A stretch of DNA of 64,000 nt from Leptospira sp. B5-022 (GTDB lineage: Bacteria > Spirochaetota > Leptospiria > Leptospirales > Leptospiraceae): the NCBI RefSeq assembly GCF_000347035.1, contig NZ_ANIJ01000047.1, positions 433,501 through 497,500 of the forward strand, given 5' to 3'. The position numbers and the translations under genes were made by a program. Shown piece after piece: positions 46,060 through 56,368 of this stretch (positions are counted from its first letter, which is position 1; every line of letters begins with the position of its first letter). The notes below the pieces were generated by a model. That model saw only the letters and a list, made by a program, of their open reading frames with translations. It was not told where the DNA came from and ran no database searches.

Positions 46060-46767
46060 CTAGGAGATTGTTTCGAGAAGTTCTAGATCTCCATTTGAAT
46101 CGTTCGTCTTTTTAGCCTGTTCGAATGGGTATTTGAGATTTGTGAGGCTTGCGATCTCGTGCATACAGTCATGGAGGAAATCTTCCGGGTCCATATCCCC
46201 CGTTAAGTATCTAAGTTTTCCAGCACGGACGATAAAGCTAGTCCTACGCAAGAATCCTCTTGGCTTATATTCCAATCCCAGGCATAGGACAGGAAGTGGC
46301 TCTTCCGGCTTTCCCACAATGAATCTAAATCCGCCCGGGCGACCCTTTCCCATTTTATAAGGAATCGTGGTTTGTTCCGGAAAGATCACGAGCATATTAC
46401 CTTCGTTTAGTACTTTCTTAGCGAATAGTAGGTCGTTTTTACTTTTTCTAGGTTCTTTTCTATTGAGGGGGATTCCTCCACATTTTAGAAAATAGTCCAT
46501 GTAAATGGGAGAAGCAAGGGAATCTTTCATGATCGCCCAGATATCCATTCTTCTATGATATAATGCTTTGGAGAGTCCCAACGGGATATCGTCGTTTCTT
46601 TGGTGTTTGGAGAGTACCAGGACCCTTCCGGTTTGAGGTACGTTCTCTAATCCATAAACTTCTGTTTTATAAAATAAGGAACCGTAGAGTCTTCCGAACC
46701 AGCGTAGGGCTTTCCTGGCTTTTTCGGAACTTCCAGGATGAGGCTTTTGTATTTTCTTCGATGACAT
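46060..46767 (-). CDS. 1-acyl-sn-glycerol-3-phosphate acyltransferase family (PlsC)
   Basis: The 235-residue protein has the PlsC/LPLAT motifs: catalytic HQRNDD (HX4D) in 'LSKHQRNDDIPLG', 'CGGIPLNRKEPRKSKND', 'MLVIFPEQTTIPYKMG' and 'FIVGKPEEPLPVLCLG'. It transfers an acyl group to a glycerophosphate-type acceptor in phospholipid synthesis. A weak hydrophobic N-terminal segment suggests membrane association. Whether it is the main plsC of this genome cannot be said. Confidence 0.9.
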   Translation of the reverse strand: MSSKKIQKPHPGSSEKARKALRWFGRLYGSLFYKTEVYGLENVPQTGRVLVLSKHQRNDDIPLGLSKALYHRRMDIWAIMKDSLASPIYMDYFLKCGGIPLNRKEPRKSKNDLLFAKKVLNEGNMLVIFPEQTTIPYKMGKGRPGGFRFIVGKPEEPLPVLCLGLEYKPRGFLRRTSFIVRAGKLRYLTGDMDPEDFLHDCMHEIASLTNLKYPFEQAKKTNDSNGDLELLETIS

Positions 46768-46834
46768 TAGTAAATATGAGAGAGCTTTGGGGAGAAGGTT
46801 GCAAAATAGGGAAGGTATTTTCTTTACATTTTTA

Positions 46835-46908
46835 TTTCACACGGAGTTCACGGAGAACACAGAGGAATGATTCGGTCCCTCCGTGCACTCTGTGTTCTCT
46901 ATGCGAAA
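46835..46908. repeat. Inverted repeat, family B, copy 3
   Basis: Left arm CACACGGAGTTCACGGAGAA plus CACAGAGG; right arm CCTCCGTGCACTCTGTGTTC and then ATGCGAAA. The loop is only about 12 bases. It lies upstream of both plsC (minus) and rnpB (plus), unlike copy 1, which is between gene ends. Confidence 0.65.
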
Positions 46909-46978
46909 CGATCTTTTTTCAAGTTATATGGTATGAAAACGGATAGCCTTACGCGGATTTTTTTTTTATACTCGTTTT

Positions 46979-47370
<392 letters not shown>

Positions 47371-47439
47371 ATGGCAATATTTCTATTAGGATTTATCCAA
47401 CTTCAGGAGCGAAGCGAGTATAGGCAACCTTCCATAGAA

Positions 47440-48990
47440 CTACTTAACAATTTTAAAAGCCTTCGCTTCTTGGATCTCTAAGATCGGATAGTTCTCCTTT
47501 GGGGTCAGTGGATCTTTGTGTTCCACGCGGAAACTTTCCGAAATGAAATTCAATTTCGAGCCTAAAATTTTTTCCGATTGGGATTTCACGATAACACTTA
47601 ACCAGTCATATTTTAATTCTATTGTATGATCTTCTTTCGCTGTAAGTGAAATGGAATCTATATTTTCAATCGGGATACTGATTTCGAAACGTTCAGAATT
47701 TATAATGAACTTTTTTTCTTCCAATAGAATGGAATCTACAAAGAAGGTCCTGCCGTTCTTTAAGAATATTTTTAAAGTGGGAGTGAGATGAGACAGATCG
47801 GGAGAATTTTCGGCTGCACTTAGTTTACTTATTTGCGTTTTTTTCTCTTCCGGCTTTCGGAAAGAATTTAATATTATCTCTTTGACTTGTTTTAATTCTT
47901 CGGAAGCTTTTTCAACGTATTGGGAAATCGTATTCGCCAAGGCTCCCGTTTTATATAACTTTTTCGGATTTTCCGACGTGATATATGGGTCCTTTCCGGA
48001 TAATTCTATGGTACGAAAATCTTCCAACGCTTCTTTATCGTTTAGTATTTCCGCGGTTTTTAAGGAATTTTCCGTAACGGCTTTATCCTTAAATTTAAAT
48101 TTTCCGATAACCATGAGCCTTCGGTTGGAAAGAACGGAGGCCTTGTCTTTGCCGCCTGTTTTTATGATGTTGGTGTATTTTTTTACGGCTTCCGGGATCT
48201 CTCCTTTTAGTTCGGTGCAACGGGCCCGCATATATTGTTCATTTCTGGTTGGATTTCGGATATTATCCAGATATTTTAAGGTTTCCGAACAATCTCCAAT
48301 GGAAAATAAATAGGAGATTTTTTCGGAGTTTGTTCCCTCGGATTTGAAGGAAGTTCGAATATCAAGATTTTGTAATAATAAGGAAAGTAATAATTCTGCA
48401 GTTTCCGAATAATGTGTTCCGGGATATTTTTCTATTGTCTCTTTCAGTTTTATGACCGCATTCTCCAATTCTCCTTTTACCGCTAAACAAAAACCCCGAT
48501 GTAGGGATACGAATGCCGCCTCGTCCGTTTGGACGTCTAATTTTTTTTCCAGAGACCGATATTGTTCATCCGCTTTATCGTATATCCCGCTTCTTTCCAT
48601 TTCGAAAGCGAGTTGAAGATAGAATATTTGCTCTAGGTCTTCCTCCAAATGGATCGGGGGTTTTAAGGTTAAAAATCTGACGACATTGGCGATCCATGTT
48701 CCGGATCTTTCCCATGGTGACAATGACAGTCTAAGATTTTCAGGGGATTCGTTTAGGATGGAACTTTCTAATATTCCTGTGACGAGTTCCTCTTTAAAAT
48801 TTTCCGAATTCAAAAATGTAAGACGAACTCTGGATTTTAAAACGACCGATGCCAAGTCGTAATTCATGATCCTTTCTTTTAATAGTAGATACCTAAGCTC
48901 TAAAATTTTCGCGTTCCCGATCCAATAGGCCGATATCGGAAAGAAAACGATCACGATCAAAATGGAGATAACGTATGCGGAACGTTTCAT
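47440..48990 (-). CDS. Membrane-anchored TPR protein coupled to a SpoIIE phosphatase
   Basis: The 516-residue protein has one N-terminal membrane helix (about 6-26), then TPR-like helical repeats to about residue 370 ('GIYDKADEQYRSLEKKLDVQ', 'LENAVIKLKETIEKYPGTHYSE', 'EIPEAVKKYTNIIKTGGK'). The C-terminal part is beta-rich ('LKIFLKNGRTFFVDSILLEE'). It overlaps the upstream phosphatase gene by 4 bp (ATGA), so both are made together and it is probably its structural partner. No named family beyond TPR. Confidence 0.82.
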   Translation of the reverse strand: MKRSAYVISILIVIVFFPISAYWIGNAKILELRYLLLKERIMNYDLASVVLKSRVRLTFLNSENFKEELVTGILESSILNESPENLRLSLSPWERSGTWIANVVRFLTLKPPIHLEEDLEQIFYLQLAFEMERSGIYDKADEQYRSLEKKLDVQTDEAAFVSLHRGFCLAVKGELENAVIKLKETIEKYPGTHYSETAELLLSLLLQNLDIRTSFKSEGTNSEKISYLFSIGDCSETLKYLDNIRNPTRNEQYMRARCTELKGEIPEAVKKYTNIIKTGGKDKASVLSNRRLMVIGKFKFKDKAVTENSLKTAEILNDKEALEDFRTIELSGKDPYITSENPKKLYKTGALANTISQYVEKASEELKQVKEIILNSFRKPEEKKTQISKLSAAENSPDLSHLTPTLKIFLKNGRTFFVDSILLEEKKFIINSERFEISIPIENIDSISLTAKEDHTIELKYDWLSVIVKSQSEKILGSKLNFISESFRVEHKDPLTPKENYPILEIQEAKAFKIVK

Positions 48991-50534
48991 TTCGGGATCT
49001 CAAAAGCGAGTATGCTCACATCATCCCTGAATCGGACGGCGAATTTTTCGAATTCAAAGGAAAGTCCGTCTACGATCTCTTTGCAGGACTTGTTCTTGTT
49101 CCGTAAAAAATATTCTTGTACCCTATGTAACCCGAATTCGGTTCCTTCGGCTCCGACCGTTTCGACTAAGCCGTCCGTATACATCAGTATCTTATCTCCG
49201 GGAGCGAGTTTTATTCGCTCTAACTTATATGAATATCCAGTGATGGTTCCCATAGGTGGGCCGGAAGTGGGTATGGTCCGTATTTCATCCGTAGAAGGTC
49301 TTAAGATCAACGGTTCATTATGAGCGGCATTACATAATTCCAAGGTCCCGTCGGGATATAATCTTAAAAGAAGGGCGGTTGCAAAGAATGATGATTGTAG
49401 TTTTGTGCCGATCAGATCGCTTAATCTGCTTAATGTTTTTTCAGGAGATTCATATTTTAAGGAAACCGCATCCGTAAAAATCCCAAGTACTACCGTGACC
49501 AACGCGGCGCTAACCCCGTGGCCGGAGGCATCTGCCAGAAAAAAATATTGGGAGGAATCCTTGCCGGAGCCTAATCTGTAAAATTTGTATAAATCTCCGC
49601 TAACCTCTCGCAATGGTTTATAATATATGGATAGGCCGTAACGTTCCATTCTGGAAAGTGTAATCTTGTTCGGCAGGAACATCTGTTGAACTTCTTTGCC
49701 GATCGCTAATTCCTTGGAAATTTCTCGATTTAGTTTGGTGATCCTCTCCATGTTCGAATCTATCTGAGACGCCATCGCGTTGAATGTTTGTCCTAAATCG
49801 TCCAATTCGTCTTGGTTCTTGAAATTCCATACAACTCTGGAGCTTAAGTCTCCCGTATACATCTTATGGCTGGTATTTTTTAGTATTCCTATCTTTTCGA
49901 ATATTCTCCTATACAAATAATATCCGAACAGTCCGTGGAAAACGATTCCCCAAAAAATTGCGATCCCCATCTGCGCGAATATATGTGTTACTCTTTCTTG
50001 GATCGAAGGAAGGGAGGCGAATCCCAACAGATACAAAGGTTCTTTTTGAACGGATCTAAAAGGAATGAGAAGGCGGATCGAAAAATTCGTCTCGTCTAGG
50101 TCCACCTTATACGGAGTTCCTACAAAATTTCCGGAGGAATCGGCTAATTGTTTTATCTCGGAGATGATCTCCGGAGAAATATTCTCTTCCGACGGTTGTT
50201 TCGGTTGGGCTATCCAGATCTCTCCGTTCTCGTCGAATACTTTGTAGGAGTTGGTCCCTAAAAATTTTAGATTTCTTTCGAATAGGTCGTAAGACGGAGC
50301 TTCCCCTTTGGACAATTGTATCAGACTTAATTCCTGTAGGAGTTTTTCCGCTAACGTTTTGGATTGGAATTTAAAGTTTCTTAAAAGTAGATCGGATTGA
50401 TTTTCGAAGATCATCACCGAAAAAAAACTGATGTTTATTGCAGCTAATAAAGAGTAGAATAGCCCAATCGTCCAAACAAGTGAAGTTTTTTTGGCATCCA
50501 CTGCCGGGGTGACTACAAAATTTTGTAAAAGCAT
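48987..50534 (-). CDS. HAMP - SpoIIE/RsbU-type PP2C phosphatase
   Basis: The 515-residue protein has membrane helices near 23-43 and 190-212 with an extracytoplasmic sensor between them, a HAMP domain (about 213-265), the RsbU linker ('KELAIGKEVQQMFLPN') and a PP2C domain. Metal ligands are seen in 'VSGDLYKF', 'LADASGHGVSAALV', 'MYTDGLVE' and 'FRDDVSILAF'. It would dephosphorylate an anti-sigma antagonist or similar STAS protein; none is adjacent. The TPR protein gene overlaps its 3' end. Confidence 0.92.
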   Translation of the reverse strand: MLLQNFVVTPAVDAKKTSLVWTIGLFYSLLAAINISFFSVMIFENQSDLLLRNFKFQSKTLAEKLLQELSLIQLSKGEAPSYDLFERNLKFLGTNSYKVFDENGEIWIAQPKQPSEENISPEIISEIKQLADSSGNFVGTPYKVDLDETNFSIRLLIPFRSVQKEPLYLLGFASLPSIQERVTHIFAQMGIAIFWGIVFHGLFGYYLYRRIFEKIGILKNTSHKMYTGDLSSRVVWNFKNQDELDDLGQTFNAMASQIDSNMERITKLNREISKELAIGKEVQQMFLPNKITLSRMERYGLSIYYKPLREVSGDLYKFYRLGSGKDSSQYFFLADASGHGVSAALVTVVLGIFTDAVSLKYESPEKTLSRLSDLIGTKLQSSFFATALLLRLYPDGTLELCNAAHNEPLILRPSTDEIRTIPTSGPPMGTITGYSYKLERIKLAPGDKILMYTDGLVETVGAEGTEFGLHRVQEYFLRNKNKSCKEIVDGLSFEFEKFAVRFRDDVSILAFEIPK

Positions 50535-51105
50535 GATTGAGCAGTTCTCCTTTTATTTTTGGATCCATTGAAACCGGTTTTTTAAATTTTCCCGTAGGCT
50601 ACTCGGCGATATGTAGTTTGAACGCGTTTTATAAAAATGGAATGCGTTTTAAACGCTTACATATTTTTAAACGATCTCCTTCTTCTCCTCCTCATTTTGC
50701 GACCTATTTGCATAATTTCTATTTTTTAGTAAACTATTAATAGTTTTTTGTCCGATGAAAGTGTTCGTTTGTTATAAAACGATCTTGGGAGACGTAATTA
50801 TGGGATTGGTATTTTAAGTAAATGTACATTAGAAAAATGGAAATAAATAATTTATTAAGCTTATTTTATGATTTCGATCGACGGTTTTGTTTGAAAAATT
50901 TTGGGATTTTGTTTTGAAACATTCTATTTCTAATTACTTAGGATTAGTTTTACGTGATTTGTTATATTAATATTTTCGTGTATTGTTTGATGTTCCGAAA
51001 AATTTGTAGAAAAACGGACGACTACTTGTTATAGTGCGTTTGTTTTTCGTTATACTTATTTTCTCTCTATTTGGAAATAAATTATAAAAAAGGAATATAT
51101 TTGGC
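50535..51105 (+). other. A+T-rich gap upstream of the Big2 lipoprotein gene
   Basis: No gene was found in this 570-bp stretch. It is clearly richer in A+T than its surroundings, with many T- and A-runs and a near-repeat of GCGTTTTATAAAAA and GCGTTTTAAACGC around 50620-50660. Possible -10 boxes are too numerous to choose one. It probably carries the promoter and a long leader for the gene at 51106. AAAAAGGA lies just before that ATG. Confidence 0.5.
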
Positions 51106-54100
51106 ATGTTTGTCCGTGTTCGATCGATCCTTCCTCGAATTTCCGGATACGTATTGTTCGGTGTTTTTCTTTTTCAAAGCTGTACTATTTGGCCAAGTTT
51201 GACCGCTCTGGCGGGGATGCAGGCTGGGGGCGGCTCGGGTATGAATCCTTTTCTTTTTCTTCTATTCGGAAAAGGGAGTTTAGAACGGATCGAAATATAT
51301 TCTCCTTCCGGATCTTTTGCGAAAACTTCCACACTCTCTTTAAAAGCGACCGCAATCTATACTTTCGGGGAACGAGAAGACATAACGGAAAAGGCTAACT
51401 GGTCTTCTTCTGATCCCTCAATCCTAAGTTTCGGCGGAATCGTTCCCGGGCAAGTGCTCGGTGCCGAGATGGGTAGAGCAAGAGTAAGGATCGGGTTTAA
51501 GAATTTTACCTCCGAAATGGAATTAGAAGTAACTAGGGCTCCCGTTACTTCCATCACGATTACTTGCCAAAATCAGAATACCGATTTGGCGATCGGTGTA
51601 GTACGTCAATGTTCCGTCACAGGAATATTTGCTGACGGTACGAGTCAGGATTTAACCGGAGATCCCGGACTTGCCGTAACTTCCGGGAACGGATCCATTC
51701 TAAGAGTATTACATAATCCGAATAATGATCCAGATACGATAGATATAACCGGGATCCGGGCGGGAAATACCCAGCTTAGAGCGAATTATAGGGGAATTTC
51801 GGCATCTATTACCGTGAATGTAGTGGATACAAGTTTAGTTTCTATTCAGATCACTCCCGTGGATCCTCCGATCGGACAAACTTCCGGTAACGGACTTCCC
51901 AAGGGAAGAAACATGCAATATATCGCAACGGGTTCTTTTGCCGACGGATCTTTCCAAGATATTACAACGATTGTATCGTGGAGTTCGGATGATACGAGTA
52001 TTGCGGATATAAACGATACCAGCGGTTCCAAAGGATTATTAACTGCGATCAGTTCCGGCAATACGACCATTAGAGTTTCCGCACCTCCTAATTTGGCAGG
52101 TGGGACGGTCATTACCGGATCGGCGATCGTTTATATTTCCGCGGCTGTTTTGGATCGGGTCGAAATTTATGCAAGCGGTCAAAATCCTTTGCCTTCGGTC
52201 GCGAAGGGTAGGACCGCTCAACTGACCGCCATCGGCGTGTATAGCGATACAAGCACCCAAAATATAACAAATTCTGCAACTTGGAGTTCAAGCGTTACTT
52301 CCGTGGCGACAGTAGATAATGCGGGAACGATAGGTCTTGCACATGCGGCAGATATAGGTTCCACTACTATAACGGCTCAATATTCCGGTGTAAGTGGGAC
52401 GGCATCCTTTACGGTTACCGCTGCAGTTCTGGAATCCATCCAGGTTACTCCGACAAATCCGAATGTAGCCAAGGGATTGACTCGTCAATTCACTGCAACC
52501 GGCTCTTTTTCGGACGGAACCACTCAGGATTTGACTTCTACCGTTACTTGGACTTCTTCCGTTACAAGCGTTGCTACGATCAATAATACGAATTCAGGAA
52601 AGGGACTGGCGAACGCTCTGAGTTTGGGAACCACAACAATTACCGCTACTTCCGGATCTTTTAGCGGAAATACCGTTTTGACCGTAAGTGCGGCTGCTTT
52701 GGTCTCTATTCAGATCACTTACAATTCGGTAAATCCTATAACGATACCTAAGGGGATCAATCCTCAATTGACTGCTACAGGAACCTATACGGATGGAAGT
52801 ACTCAGAATATTACAGATTCTGCAAGTTGGTCCTCTTCAAACACATCCGTAGCACTTGTCGATAATTCAGGTTCAAAAGGTCTTGTGACAAGTATGGCAG
52901 TCGGACAAACCACGATCGAGTCCGTTCTAGGTTCCATTACGGGGACTGCGACTTTAACCGTAAATGCGGCCCAACTGATTTCCATTTCCGTTACCCCGGA
53001 AGAATGGATCTTAATTTCCGGAGAAAAATATTCCTATAGAGCGATCGGTACTTATACGGATGGTGTTAGGGAAATTACCGGGCTCGTTCTTTGGGAAATC
53101 ATACTGGCAAACGGGACAAGCGGAAATGCGACCGTTAGTAATGACCCATCGACAAAAGGGGTGGTCACCGCCGTATTTAATACTACGCAAGGATACCCTT
53201 TGACTGCTCGAGCTAGTCTGGACGGTATCTTTGGAAATACGACATTTACTATCATAAGCGATACGGAGAGACCGATTCTTTTAAGAGCGCAGTACATCGA
53301 TTCCACACATATACAAATAGAATATTCTAAAGTGATGTATGCAAATACCCAGGCAGGAGCACCGTATCGTTATAAATTAGTCAAATCCAGTGCGATCACA
53401 TCAATGGAAGATTCTAACCAGGTCCGCTGTTCGGATAACACAAATTACACGGCTTCTTATCCGTCTCCTGATTCGATCGCTATTTCTTCTCTCTCTCCGG
53501 CTACCACTAATTCCAGGGTATTCATTATGACTCTGGGGACCGCTCTTACGGCCGGGACAGAATATACTGTAATTGCCGATAAAGCCAGCCTTAGCGCCAG
53601 TTCAGGTGCATTGACTTGCCCGAACACAGCCGATTTTGTTGCGGCGGAGCAGATCAAATTGAAGTCCGCTTCTTGTGCAAATTTAAACCAGGTCATATTA
53701 GGTTTTTCGAAATCGTATCTAGGTGGAGTGGACGCCTTAGGTTCGGCTCTTTGCTCCAGTCCGACTGAATGTGCGAAACGTTATAAATTAAATACCGCTT
53801 CGTTGGGAGAAATCCAAAGCGCTGTTGCGTTAGACGGAACTTCTTGTGGAGGAGCAGCAGCGGATCCTAACAAGGTTTGTTTGTCCCATAGTAATATACA
53901 ATCCGGAAGCCAATATTCTTTGATTGCGGCCAACGGAGTGAATGGGGACGGATTCGACAATTCTTCCTGGGGATCCATCAGGGATTCAGGAAACGGGGAA
54001 AATATACAATCTAGTCCTTTCGATAGAGTAAACTTTTTAGGATGCGGTTCTGCACCGATAAATTTTGACGACGGCCCTCTATTGTTTGATCCTTACGGAT

Positions 54101-55662
54101 CCACTTTCGGGAATTTAGTGGATTATAAAGGAAGAATTTATAGCGGACCGAATAATGCGGGAAATGCTGCGCTCAGATTCAATTATGACGGTTCTAATCC
54201 GGAGCTGATCGGCTTTAGTCTTCCTCGTGATTCGGTTGCTTCTCCGGGTGGGGTAGGGATCCAAGCAAACGATTCTTGGACTTCCACAAATACAGCAAAT
54301 ACCGGAAACGGGGTCATTAAAACTCTCGGACATGCCGGATGTACTCCGAATTCCGCTGACAGGGCTTTGGGATGTGGTCCCGATAATGAAAGCGGCAGGG
54401 GAATTTTTGCGGTAGGATCTTTAGGGTCGGATTCTTTCCTGTTCGCAGCAGGGGCAAAAACACAACTGATCGCAGGACAATATTATTTCGGTGATTACGT
54501 ATATTATACATTAGATTCCGATAATACTTTAAATTTCAAATATACGGATTGGGCCAATATAACCGGTGGAATTACCGCGGCACCTTCCAGTATGTTGACG
54601 TTGAACAATAGACTTTTGGTAGGTTGGGCGAAACGAAATTGGGATGGAAGTACCGCCAACGATTCTCCCGATTTCGGTTTTATCAGTTTTAATTCTGCGG
54701 ATACGGATACCGGATACTGCATCGCCGGAAATAACTGCGACGCAAATACCGTCGCCATCAAGGGAAAACGTACGTATATTAATTATCTTCCGTATTTCGG
54801 AGGAACTGCGAATGGAGTGGCTCTCAATTCCTCTCCGAATTGGGGACATTATTTGGATGTTGATTCGGTATTTACTTTCAATAATTTGATCTATGCCGCG
54901 AATGGTGGAGGGCCTGCAATCGGGCATAACGGATCTATTATACGTTCGACTAGTCCGGATCCTACTACCCCTTGTTCCGCTCCGGATACTTGCGCTAATT
55001 GGTTGGAGGTCGGACCTAGAACAAATCAATACTGGCATAACGTGGAGAGTCCGACGGACAATCCGAGCAATAACTGGTTTTCCTTAGAGTTATATAAATT
55101 CTTCGATCTGATCCCGGGTGATAAGGCATTTCCAGCCTTTGCCGAATTTAACGGAAAACTTTATGTGGCAAGGAACGTATGTTTGGCGGATGCCGGAACA
55201 ATTACCGGTTTTAGGACTACTCCATTCTCGGGAACAAACGGTTGTACGGGCGGAACCGACGACTCTAATCGTAGGGCCCAGATCTGGGTATGTAGTCCGG
55301 CCCTTACCGGAGCGGCAGACAGTTGCGAATCAGGCGATTGGAGTTTAATCGCAAATAACGGAAGCGGGAATGTTGACTTCGGAGATCCTACGAATCGGAC
55401 GATTTCCATGCTGATCAAAAACGGTTCATATTTGTATGTAGGGTTTGATAATCCGGGAGGAATTAGGATTTATAGGACGAACTCGACTAATCCTAATTCC
55501 GCGAACGTTTGGTCTAAGATCGGAGCCAATGGACTCGGCGATCCAAGTAACGTGCAGCAGATCTTTTCGGCCATTTCGGTCTTCACATTCGGCTCGGATT
55601 TCGTTTATATCAGTACCGGAAAAGACGGAGTTCCGATCAGAGTGTATAGGCAGCATAATTGA
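51106..55662 (+). CDS. Large surface-type lipoprotein with Big2 Ig-like repeats
   Basis: The 1518-residue product has a lipoprotein signal (hydrophobic 15-25, lipobox LFQSC, Cys26). Seven Big2 repeats cover about residues 60-720: strand blocks like 'GLTRQFTATGSFSDGTTQDL' and 'TWTSSVTSVATI' recur about every 85-95 residues. An SbsA-like Ig domain follows ('SDTERPILLRAQYIDSTHIQ'), then a related one with Cys residues ('CANLNQVILGFSKSYLGG'), and a C-terminal beta-rich part of about 500 residues with repeated 'FNGKLYVARN' and 'GSYLYVGFDNPG' blocks, possibly a propeller. Big2 repeats are the building blocks of the Leptospira Lig adhesins. A surface role is inferred. Two small lipoprotein genes follow directly. 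Confidence 0.88.
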   Translation: MFVRVRSILPRISGYVLFGVFLFQSCTIWPSLTALAGMQAGGGSGMNPFLFLLFGKGSLERIEIYSPSGSFAKTSTLSLKATAIYTFGEREDITEKANWSSSDPSILSFGGIVPGQVLGAEMGRARVRIGFKNFTSEMELEVTRAPVTSITITCQNQNTDLAIGVVRQCSVTGIFADGTSQDLTGDPGLAVTSGNGSILRVLHNPNNDPDTIDITGIRAGNTQLRANYRGISASITVNVVDTSLVSIQITPVDPPIGQTSGNGLPKGRNMQYIATGSFADGSFQDITTIVSWSSDDTSIADINDTSGSKGLLTAISSGNTTIRVSAPPNLAGGTVITGSAIVYISAAVLDRVEIYASGQNPLPSVAKGRTAQLTAIGVYSDTSTQNITNSATWSSSVTSVATVDNAGTIGLAHAADIGSTTITAQYSGVSGTASFTVTAAVLESIQVTPTNPNVAKGLTRQFTATGSFSDGTTQDLTSTVTWTSSVTSVATINNTNSGKGLANALSLGTTTITATSGSFSGNTVLTVSAAALVSIQITYNSVNPITIPKGINPQLTATGTYTDGSTQNITDSASWSSSNTSVALVDNSGSKGLVTSMAVGQTTIESVLGSITGTATLTVNAAQLISISVTPEEWILISGEKYSYRAIGTYTDGVREITGLVLWEIILANGTSGNATVSNDPSTKGVVTAVFNTTQGYPLTARASLDGIFGNTTFTIISDTERPILLRAQYIDSTHIQIEYSKVMYANTQAGAPYRYKLVKSSAITSMEDSNQVRCSDNTNYTASYPSPDSIAISSLSPATTNSRVFIMTLGTALTAGTEYTVIADKASLSASSGALTCPNTADFVAAEQIKLKSASCANLNQVILGFSKSYLGGVDALGSALCSSPTECAKRYKLNTASLGEIQSAVALDGTSCGGAAADPNKVCLSHSNIQSGSQYSLIAANGVNGDGFDNSSWGSIRDSGNGENIQSSPFDRVNFLGCGSAPINFDDGPLLFDPYGSTFGNLVDYKGRIYSGPNNAGNAALRFNYDGSNPELIGFSLPRDSVASPGGVGIQANDSWTSTNTANTGNGVIKTLGHAGCTPNSADRALGCGPDNESGRGIFAVGSLGSDSFLFAAGAKTQLIAGQYYFGDYVYYTLDSDNTLNFKYTDWANITGGITAAPSSMLTLNNRLLVGWAKRNWDGSTANDSPDFGFISFNSADTDTGYCIAGNNCDANTVAIKGKRTYINYLPYFGGTANGVALNSSPNWGHYLDVDSVFTFNNLIYAANGGGPAIGHNGSIIRSTSPDPTTPCSAPDTCANWLEVGPRTNQYWHNVESPTDNPSNNWFSLELYKFFDLIPGDKAFPAFAEFNGKLYVARNVCLADAGTITGFRTTPFSGTNGCTGGTDDSNRRAQIWVCSPALTGAADSCESGDWSLIANNGSGNVDFGDPTNRTISMLIKNGSYLYVGFDNPGGIRIYRTNSTNPNSANVWSKIGANGLGDPSNVQQIFSAISVFTFGSDFVYISTGKDGVPIRVYRQHN

Positions 55663-55691
55663 AAACTGAAATTCGAGGGAGGATGAATTAT

Positions 55692-56066
55692 ATGATCAAT
55701 CGGACTTTATTAAATATCCTTACTATGATCCTATTCGGTTTCAATTGTAGACATGCTTGGGTAACGTATCCCGCCATTCCGCCCGAGCCATGTTTGGCCT
55801 ATGCGGAAAGTTCGGAATGTAAAACGGCTTTGGACCAACGGAAAAAAAATACCAAAGGAAAGGTAGGAGAGACTTTCAGCATGAAGGACCATTATTATCT
55901 AATGGGTCTTTTGCCGAATGAAAAGGTTGTAAATCTCGCTTCTCTTTGTCCCCAAGGACCTAAGTCAGTGCATCAGTTTATGACATTTTGGGACGTAGTA
56001 TTAGAGCAATCGACACTCGGGATTTATTCTCCCCAAACTCTGGAAGTGGAGTGTTATCCATGGTGA
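55692..56066 (+). CDS. Bor-like small lipoprotein 1
   Basis: ATG 55692 has GGGAGG at ideal spacing and gives a lipoprotein signal (lipobox LFGFNC); TTG 55659 and ATG 55683 in the same frame are poorer. The 124-residue product ends in the pattern of phage lambda Bor-type proteins: 'YLMGLLPNEKVVNLASLCPQG', then 'LGIYSPQTLEVECYPW' (Bor: 'LGIYTPLEARVYC'). Two Cys are kept. Bor proteins are small outer-membrane lipoproteins, linked to serum resistance in E. coli. It begins 30 bp after the Big2 gene. Similarity is remote. Confidence 0.7.
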   Translation: MINRTLLNILTMILFGFNCRHAWVTYPAIPPEPCLAYAESSECKTALDQRKKNTKGKVGETFSMKDHYYLMGLLPNEKVVNLASLCPQGPKSVHQFMTFWDVVLEQSTLGIYSPQTLEVECYPW

Positions 56067-56368
56067 AACAAATTCTTGTAATTCTGGTTTTGGTTTTATT
56101 CGGATGTCATAAAACCGTTCTTACGTTCCAAAAAGATTCCAAGGCTCTAGTATTTAAACCTAATACGCAAGAAGTGAAATCCGCCAGGCAGGGAAGTCTA
56201 GTGGCCGGATATTATTTCATTTCGGACCCCATAGAGTTCAGTTGCCCGAATCCTAAGGAAATTCCTGAAGTGAAAATTATCACCGGGGTTTGGGACTCCA
56301 TTATTCACGGGTTGATCGGAGGGATTTATTCCAGTAAAACCCTAGAATCCTTCTGTGAAAAAAATTAG
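56060..56368 (+). CDS. Bor-like small lipoprotein 2
   Basis: ATG 56060 (frame open from 55988) gives 102 residues: a lipoprotein signal (lipobox LVLFGC), a beta-rich middle and a Bor-like C-terminus: 'AGYYFISDPIEFSCPNPKEI' and 'IHGLIGGIYSSKTLESFC'. It overlaps the stop of the first Bor-like gene (ATGGTGA). It looks like a diverged tandem duplicate of that gene: same length class, paired Cys and the 'GIYS..TLE..C' ending. Confidence 0.7.
   Translation: MVKQILVILVLVLFGCHKTVLTFQKDSKALVFKPNTQEVKSARQGSLVAGYYFISDPIEFSCPNPKEIPEVKIITGVWDSIIHGLIGGIYSSKTLESFCEKN

Noticed and set aside
53052..53306. Short ORFs antisense to the Big2 gene
   Set aside because: The repeated Big2 codons create open antisense frames; no other support.
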